In this document: positions 1-64,000 of the stretch, one piece after another
Numbering within the stretch: position 1 is the stretch's first letter
Layout of the letters: each line of letters begins with the position of its first letter
NCBI GenBank assembly: GCA_030674185.1
Contig: CM060308.1
Span: forward strand, 29,642,504-29,706,503
From: Monoplex corrugatus
Lineage: Eukaryota; Mollusca; Gastropoda; Littorinimorpha; Ranellidae
DNA length: 64,000 nt
Direction of reading: 5' to 3'
Translations under genes and position numbers: made by a program
The notes under the pieces: model-generated
The model's database searches: none
Seen by the model: only the letters and a program-made list of their open reading frames with translations
Told to the model about the DNA's origin: nothing

Positions 1-643
1 TCTCTCAGGACTGGTTGAGTGCAGGATATGTTACCAAAGTAAGCTTAGGAACACAACCCTGTTAAGCAGCTGAAACTCCATAGCATCATGGCATCATCAC
101 TGGCATCTCCATTCTCATCATTATAGGATTGTGAAGATTGTCCTAAGTTTGCTGGGTTTGGAGGTGTGTTTGAGAGATGAAATGAGCTGTGTTGGGGGTA
201 GTGATAAAGGAGCAGTGCAGAAAATAGGGCAGGGAAAAAAAAGATGACCAGATTCATGGCCTGGATGTACCATCCCAGTTCACTCACCTATAAAATAATG
301 TCTCTCTTTTCAAGGGTAGGAAAGGCAAAGAAGCAAGGGAGAAGAGGTGGTGGGTACCATTGATATACACATGTAATGGTGGCCAGAGGCTGAGGTCTCT
401 AACATCTTACTCCAAAATGACTGCTCAGATTATGAGAAACCAATATCTTTACTTTTACCTTGACTGATAATGATAAAGATGGACCATCAGTATGATGAAG
501 TAGAAGTGGTGTAAATGACTTCAACTTGTGATCTTGTAGTAATACCACAGTATCCATAATTCCATTCGTTTTTTTGTGTGATTTTTGTCGTATGAGTAAT
601 GTGTCTGATATTCTCATATTTGGTTTTACAAAATTTATGTCTG

Positions 644-1065
644 TTAGTATTTTTTCCTTGTCTTTATGTTAGTAATTTTTCCTTGTCTTTACCTCATAGA
701 GTTCTCTTTATGTTAGTATTTTTTCCTTGTCTTTACCTCATAGAGTTCTCTTTATGTTAGTATTTTTTCCTTGTCTTTACCTCATAGAGTTCTCTTTATG
801 TTAGTATTTTTTCCTTGTCTTCATGTTAGTATTTTTTCCTTGTCTTTACCTCATAGAGTTCTCTTTATGTTAGTATTTTTTCCTTGTCTTTATGTTAGTA
901 TTTTTTCCTTGTCTTTACCTCATAGAGTTCTCTTTATGTTAGTATTTTTTCCTTGTCTTTACCTCATAGAGTTCTCTTTATGTTAGTATTTTTTCCTTGT
1001 CTTTACCTCATAGAGTTCTCTTTATGTTAGTATTTTTTCCTTGTCTTTACCTCATAGAGTTCTCT
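644..1065 (+). repeat. 44-bp minisatellite
   Basis: Tandem array of a T-rich unit of about 44 bp. The unit reads TTAGTATTTTTTCC, then a TTGTCTTTACCTCATAGAG core, then TTCTCTTTATG. Some copies are short forms of about 25 bp that lack the CCTCATAGAG part, so the array is a higher-order mixture of long and short units. It lies in an intron; no coding role is seen. Confidence 0.9.
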
Positions 1066-1849
1066 GCTTGTTTTCCCTTAGTGAATTGAAGTAAGTGTAC
1101 TTCCGTGAGTCATTCATCTTAATGGTGATTGTTAAATGGAAACTGAGTCAAGCAGATCATGTTACTACTCACAGTGTTCAGCAAAACATATGCGCACACC
1201 CCCTTTTCCCATTTTTAATGTGAGCATCCTGTCACAGTATCTGTTTGTAACGGGATCCAGATGTGTGCAGTAATTGATACTTAGAATACATGCTGTGTGA
1301 TTATTATCATACATTCGTATCTTTGTCTTTGGTGTGTTTAAAACAGTATCTGTGATATTTATGATATGGAAAGGGTTGTATATACTTTGTTGGATTGGAA
1401 CTGTTTCCTGTCTTGTCTTCTTTTTTCTTCTCTTCTGTAATAGACAGCTTTCATAGAAGGTGACAGAATGATATTTGAAGAAATTCCTTTCCCCTTCATT
1501 GCCAGCTGTATTGTTTTACCTCTGTTTGCTATTTGCCAGGTGATTTTTGTGTGGATAGGGTAATAATTAAAAAAATTGGGCATGAAAACTATTGCATAAA
1601 AGCATTCATAAACTTTTCTTTCTGAAAGGGAAATGAACAGACTATCCATTCGTGATACTCTAAAGTTTATTGGACAGTTTGGTTAGTGAAGAATGGCCCA
1701 TGAAATTGACAAATTTTACACAATTTTTGTTATACAGGCTGGATTAATAGTAGGCCTGTAAAAGACCAAATTATCTCAAGAAAACACTTAAAAGCAATTG
1801 AAATGTCTCCTCACCCTATGTGCATATGAAGAACTGAATATGTACACAC

Positions 1850-2037
<188 letters not shown>

Positions 2038-2927
2038 CACATTCTCTCACTGCCATGTCCACCACTTTCATTTCAGTTCCACAAAGTTACCAGACAGAAA
2101 CCCTGACACACACTACTGTACAGCAAGCACAGTTCCTATCCCCACTTGTTGCACTGACTTGTCATGTTAGAGCTAGCTACGAACTCCATGCAGGCCACAC
2201 TGATGTGCTAGCTCACTGCCAATAACTGCCTAATGTAAACAGTGCTCCTCTTTCCTCACTACTCTCCCCCACAGTGGCTAACTTGATACTGTAGTAGTTG
2301 TCTGGTTCGAAATCTGGGTCAGTCACAGATTATGTAAAACTTGTCCAATATCTGCAGCGACGAAATAGCTAAAACCTTTGGCAACACACTGCCTGTCTCT
2401 GAGCACTTGACCAAGTCGAAGCTTTGTTGTCTTCCATTTTGGAAAACAAGGTCTCTTTCTGAAGAGGTTACTTGCGAAAACTGGAGTGCAGTGATCATAG
2501 CAAAGTGTGATTGGCTGCTGGCCTCATGCATAATTCATATAAATGGACAAAGCTTCCTGCTTCATGCAAATTGGGATTCCCTGTTCCCCAGATTAAAAAA
2601 TGGAGGTAGGAAAATTTCTGATGTGACGTGAAAGTACATGTACGTCCTTGGCAAATGAGGCACATATTATGCGGATGTACGTATATGTCCTTGGCACTCT
2701 AAAGGTTAATATAGATACACTCAGCCCATTATTTTCTTTCTCAGTTTGATATATTTGTATGTTTTACAATTGGTTCTTCATGTTTTATCATTCTTAATTG
2801 TGACTATGTATACTGTATTTTGTTTATCTGTTGAGACAGATAGTACTTTATTTTGTGTCATTCGTGTTTATAAAACCTTGATTGATCATGTTCATGAGAC
2901 CACTATCATGTGTGTTCTGTTATTCAG

Positions 2928-59834
<56,907 letters not shown>

Positions 59835-60405
59835 TGGAGTTGATTCTTGGATGACATAGTGTTGTTTCCATGTAACTGTCTGAATGTTTTTACATCCAAG
59901 GGTTTCGTGCCAGAATGGTGTTACACAGAAGGAACATAGACATTGGAGACACCATTCTGGCATGTAATCCTCAAATTATTGTCTTCCAGATGTGACCTGC
60001 TTTAACAAAAGGATCAGTAAGCTTAATTTGGGTGTTTATTGTCCACATGGAAGGTCACAGTAGTGCTGTCCTTAAGGAGTTTCACTACTGTTTCCGTGAC
60101 ATGGCCTTTGAATATCAATAATGCTTGTCAGATTGCTTGTAGCTCATTTATGTGTTGGGACTTTCATCCTCTGACCACAGCTATGAGCATGATGGGGGCC
60201 CATGTGGGCATCCTGTCCTCCTTTTGAGGTGTCTTGTAAAGATCTGTCTAAAACAGTCAGACATAGTAAGTATGTAGCCAGGCATGAATTTAAGTAAAAG
60301 GTAATCATTTTATGGAAATTTAACTTTTCTATAAACTACAGGTTCTTAGCATTCACTTGATGTGTTTTACAACTGTTGTTTTTTGCAAACATGATTTATA
60401 ACGGT
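59835..60405 (+). other. BAZ1A 3' UTR and flank
   Basis: Follows the stop codon. No AATAAA signal is evident before the TTAA element at 60406, so the polyadenylation site is undefined. A short inverted pair, TGCCAGAATGGTGT at 59908 and ACACCATTCTGGCA at 59949, could form a hairpin of 14 bp in the UTR. Confidence 0.55.
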
Positions 60406-63343
60406 TTAACCTTTTCACGACACTGCCTCACTATAGCTACTATTCCCTGAGTACACTGTAGGCAGGAAGCAGATATGCCCTGGGCACACCTTATTTTGGT
60501 CATTTTTATGTAATTTTCCTGAGTTGGCCGTAAAAGCTAGCTTATTGATGTTAGAACAACTTTTTAGATCACTCTTTCATCTCCCTAGTGAAGCAAAAAT
60601 ATATTCTGTAAAGATTCATTTAGTTAGTGTTTTGTGCTTTTGAAAATGTCATCGTAAGCCACAAAATCAAAAACCCCAGACAGATTCATAAAAATTGTTA
60701 TTTTCAGCATGTGATGGCCAAAAATGCAGGAAAAAGGACATAAAACACAATATTTCAACATTTTAGAACATGATGGTAACAAAGTGTAACATAGCAGTTA
60801 CATAATTAGCAATATCATTATACAAAGAGTGTGGATGTACTATTTCAGTCATTTCACATAAGTACATAGCTTCTTCTAAAGCAATGGTTTGTTCTTCAAT
60901 ATGATAACAGAAGAGCAAATAAAAAAGTAAATGATAAAGTGTATATAATTAGGAAATTTAGAAAACCCAAAATGAAAAAAAGACAAGTTAACAAACAAGT
61001 AAATTAACATGAACATGTAAACAAACATAAACTCAGGCAGACTGAAAAGACCAATGCGGAAGGGAAGAAAAAATATGGAAAGTGTTACAGATTTTGGGTT
61101 ATGAGTGACTGATAAGAGAATGAGAGTCAACTAGAGATATTATCTAAACTGTGTGTGTGTAGGTGCATGTTCTATGTGTTTTCCCCAATCACACACAAAC
61201 CTCCATTCAGTCACCTCATCCACCTCTGCAAACAAAACATTATATTTCTATGTTATAATTAATCAGATATCCTCAGTTCATTTTTCACCCAACTGGATCA
61301 ACAAACACATAAGACAGAGATAAATGTTCAACGTCCACTATTCAATAGAAAGTAATCGATTCAGATCAGATAGGCTTCTGTCCCAAACAGTCCTTTCACA
61401 GGGACTCTTTCACTGCTTCAACACTTCACAGTCAGTTTGTTTCACAGCATCGAAATCATTGTTCAGGATTCAGTTCATCGCTCTATATAAATACATCGTT
61501 ACCACACAATCCTGGGGAGCAGAACAAATTACAGTGGCGTCAGTCGGAAATGCCCAGGTATGTAGCAAAGCTTAGGACCAGGGACTGGATCAGGCATCCA
61601 CCCCTCAAACCAAAGTCACGTATGTATGTGGCTCCCTCGTGAGCTAATCAGATCAGAAAGCTCCCCACATCAGAAGCTGTAGATAGGAAAGAGTTTGCTA
61701 AGTACTTCTATCTACAAAAATGTCAATAAAATGTATCGGGTCAATGGCCACACCATATTTTTATATTATATGATTGACAGACGTTTATCCCAAAATAATA
61801 TTGCCTTTTAAAAGCTTGCAGGCAAATTACATTCACAGTGCCATACAGCAAATATTCTACACTAACTTCAATTTCCAAAAAATGACCACTAACTTAGCTT
61901 CATATTCATTTAACAAAAAAACATCTTACAATAAAGAATTTAACACAAAAATCGCCATTCATGTTTCAAAAGTCTAAACTCTCAATACATATAATTATCC
62001 ATAAAATTCACACTGACTGCACATCATTTAAAGATTGAAACCGCAAAACAGTAATTCATAAAACTTTAAATCAAGAACTACAACTCAATACAACTCTTGA
62101 CTGCCAAAATACTTAATTCACTCCACTTTTACACAACTACGTTTCTTCACCTCAAAAGCTTGCAACAAATTGTTTCCCTTATCTATCATTCGTCCATGAA
62201 TCCTGACTTTCTTATAACTTGTTTCACAACAGGCCAATTCAACTAGCTCCTTCATAATCTCTACACGTCTCAAGTTTTGGTAAAGTAAATTTCTCGTGCT
62301 AACATTCTGCAAATCCGAAGGTAAATTAATGCTGCAAGAGGAAACTTTTGTTCAAACAGTAGTAATCTCAAAAAATATAAAAGATTCACCAACCTGCTAA
62401 CATATTAGCAGCTTACAACAAAACAGACTTAGTTCTCTTCAGGCAGCAAAGAAATGCGACCGCTCGACCTGGAAATCTCTGTAGAACTGAATTTAAGTTC
62501 ACAGATTTTTCAACACACAATCAACCCTACATGCATTCCACGCTCCACGCTTTTACTTCACAGCCAGTCCAAAAACATTTCCCATTTCAACCAATGAGAA
62601 TGAAAACACCGAAAACAACACTGGGTGCTCCAATCCACAAAAGCAAAAATGAGCCAAAACCCTACACAAAAGTGAAAATGTAAAAAACAGCACTATGAAA
62701 ATATATACAGCACATCCGTCACAGAAAGTATACACCATCCTTTGAATTTGATGGTGAAGACATAGCCATGATGATCATGTGATGAATTAATACAGGTTCA
62801 TGAAAAGAACAAATTTGTCGAAATCACTTTAGCACAAATACACTGAAAAAGCCACAACCACTACACCTGAAACACTTAAAAAGCCACAACCACTACACTT
62901 GATACACTGATAAAGCCACAATCACTGCACTTGATACACTGGAAAAGCCACACGAACAAGTTATATTTACTTCTGCTACTTCGGCGGCCGTGAAAGTTGT
63001 CCTTTTAGCCATGTTTACTCAGCAGAGTGAATGACGCGGGTAACATGAAGAGACAAAGAGTTGGGGTTGGTTGCTTTCAACACAAATTAAACAATGAAAT
63101 TGCCCCTTTTAAGCTGACAACGCTGCATCATATGATGTAGTAGAGTTTCTTTGTGTAATTTCGACACGTTTTGAGGGAATTTACAGTGATGCACCGATGC
63201 ATTTAGTTTTCGAACAGGAATCGCGAACATTCTCGCTACGTGTCCACAGCGACCTTTTGGCTGTCGCGAGCGGGCTCGCGACTTGTCCTTACGGCATAAG
63301 CAGGCGTAGCGACTATTCTTGCGTCATGTCATGAAGAGGTTAA
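60406..63343 (-). mobile_element. piggyBac-type element PB2, copy 2, inverted
   Basis: TTAA at 60406-60409 and 63340-63343. Ends CCTTTTCACGACAC and GTCATGAAGAGG are inverse to those of the 10646 copy. The left 390 bp (60410-60800) and right 370 bp (62975-63340) match the outer parts of that copy; the 2.1-kb interior is AT-rich, unrelated to its interior, and has no transposase. So it is a terminal-repeat shell with foreign filler. Confidence 0.82.
62835..62950 (+). repeat. Short tandem repeat, about 36 bp
   Basis: Three to four units of AAAGCCACAACCACTACAC and TTGATACACTGAT inside PB2 copy 2. Confidence 0.8.
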
Positions 63344-63737
63344 GTTAGGAACTGCTGAGGCATCCATTTTGAGAAAATGCTCTTCAAAGTTGGGAGATCA
63401 GAAATAATGAAATAATTAGCATTTGGCTTCTGAGTCCTTTATAAGAGCTGCAAATTGACAGTCATGCTCTTTGCTTTCTGTTTTGTCATTCAGTTACAAG
63501 ACTTTAGTTGGTCACTGAAGTTTGTAGATAAGGCTGCAGTTGGCCACTCAAGTTTTGTGTACTATTGGTCAATAAAAACAACAAACATAGGTCATTTTCA
63601 GTGATCATGGTAATTGCAACCCTACCACTAAGAAAAAGAACATTACATTATGTGGACTTTGTTTTCAGGTCTCAGATTATCACTTATGACAGAAAATGGC
63701 TTTTAGCTACTTAAAATGCTAAAAGTTTAAATTTTAG
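63344..63737 (+). other. Spacer between PB2 and the last candidate exon
   Basis: No gene seen. Duplicated phrases around AGTTGGTCACTGAAGTTT and AGTTGGCCACTCAAGTTT at 63506-63556. Ends in AAATTTTAG. Confidence 0.5.
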
Positions 63738-63867
63738 GTCACAGTCCCCAAGCGATGGTTTGATTCCAGTGTGGAAAATGACCTGTGTGGCTTTTTGAAT
63801 CCTTTGTTGGAACGGGTCACAGATGTAGGATATTCAGATTTGATTGTCCTGCTGTATTTATATGAAG
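63738..63867 (+). CDS. Candidate exon of an unidentified downstream gene
   Basis: Flanked by acceptor TTAAATTTTAG|GTC and donor TATGAAG|GTAATC. Open throughout in one frame, 43 codons plus one base: VTVPKRWFDSSVENDLCGFL, then NPLLERVTDVGYSDLIVLLY and LYE. Amino-acid composition is gene-like, with good codon structure, unlike nearby shadows. I do not recognise the family. It could be a separate gene on the + strand starting upstream or an internal exon; no partner exon is visible. Confidence 0.5.
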
Positions 63868-64000
63868 GTAATCTGATGGCAGGTTGGTTGGTTGATTTTT
63901 GCTCCCAGTCATTTTGATACCAACAATGTTGTCTTTTTGGATGTTGTTAGTGATGGATGTTATTTCCTTTTTTTGTATTGACTCCGATGTTGTGCTCCTA

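Noticed and set aside
644..1065. Possible CRISPR-like array of regularly spaced repeats
   Set aside because: Units abut without unique spacers and the context is a eukaryotic intron; it is a minisatellite.
2341..2631. 96-residue ORF as an upstream BAZ1A exon
   Set aside because: No WAC-domain motif and no paired splice sites; the region ends in a TTAA-like terminus and may be a repeat remnant.

Overview
This is a metazoan nuclear DNA window dominated by one gene on the + strand. Nineteen exons between 2928 and 59834 join in frame, without an internal stop, into 1343 codons plus a stop. They encode the C-terminal four fifths of a BAZ1A/ACF1 orthologue, the large non-catalytic subunit of the ACF and CHRAC ISWI chromatin-remodelling complexes. 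In order the exons give a charged coiled coil, a DDT domain, the WHIM motifs, an acidic linker, two PHD fingers and a C-terminal bromodomain. The N-terminal WAC domain must lie upstream of base 1. A candidate single exon of another gene lies at 63738-63867.

The organism is most likely a lophotrochozoan, probably a mollusc (inference). Support comes from the two-PHD invertebrate ACF1 layout, the long introns packed with TG/CA microsatellites and minisatellites, CR1/L2-type LINEs ending in a GCGCTATATAAAT plus (ATT)n tail, an R2-superclade LINE and many TTAA-flanked piggyBac-type elements.

Layout. 1-2927: intron upstream of the first visible exon, with a 44-bp minisatellite and a CA array. 2928-10256: exons 1-6 (coiled coil and DDT). 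10257-22909: introns 6 and 7, with nested TTAA elements, three CR1-type LINE 3' ends spread over introns 5-7, a 41-bp minisatellite, and a piggyBac split by a LINE at 18590-20566. 22910-27706: exons 8-10 (WHIM and acidic linker). 27707-35058: intron 10, with an old CR1 LINE and a 3.3-kb terminal-inverted-repeat element (30778-34059) carrying a small two-exon open gene. 35059-41952: exons 11-16 (both PHD fingers). 41953-49505: intron 16, with a 42-bp minisatellite split by an R2-type LINE. 49506-52656: exons 17-18. 52657-59552: intron 18, a three-level nest (TTAA element > EN/RT LINE > second copy of the 3.3-kb element). 59553-59834: last exon (bromodomain). 59835-64000: 3' flank with a 2.9-kb TTAA element.

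The most unusual items are: the 3.3-kb element with 16-bp TIRs and a 7-bp target duplication that carries the same spliced 72-residue ORF in both copies; its second copy, which is bracketed by pieces of its host repeat in permuted order; a GC-AG intron that is the only solution found that keeps frame after visible exon 1; tandem duplications of the 5' splice sites of exons 4 and 10; an R2-type LINE inserted cleanly inside a minisatellite; and several TTAA-flanked families sharing nearly the same termini.

Limits: all family calls come from reading motifs by eye. No alignment, database search or RNA evidence was available, and repeat edges are good to a few bases only where a target duplication is stated.
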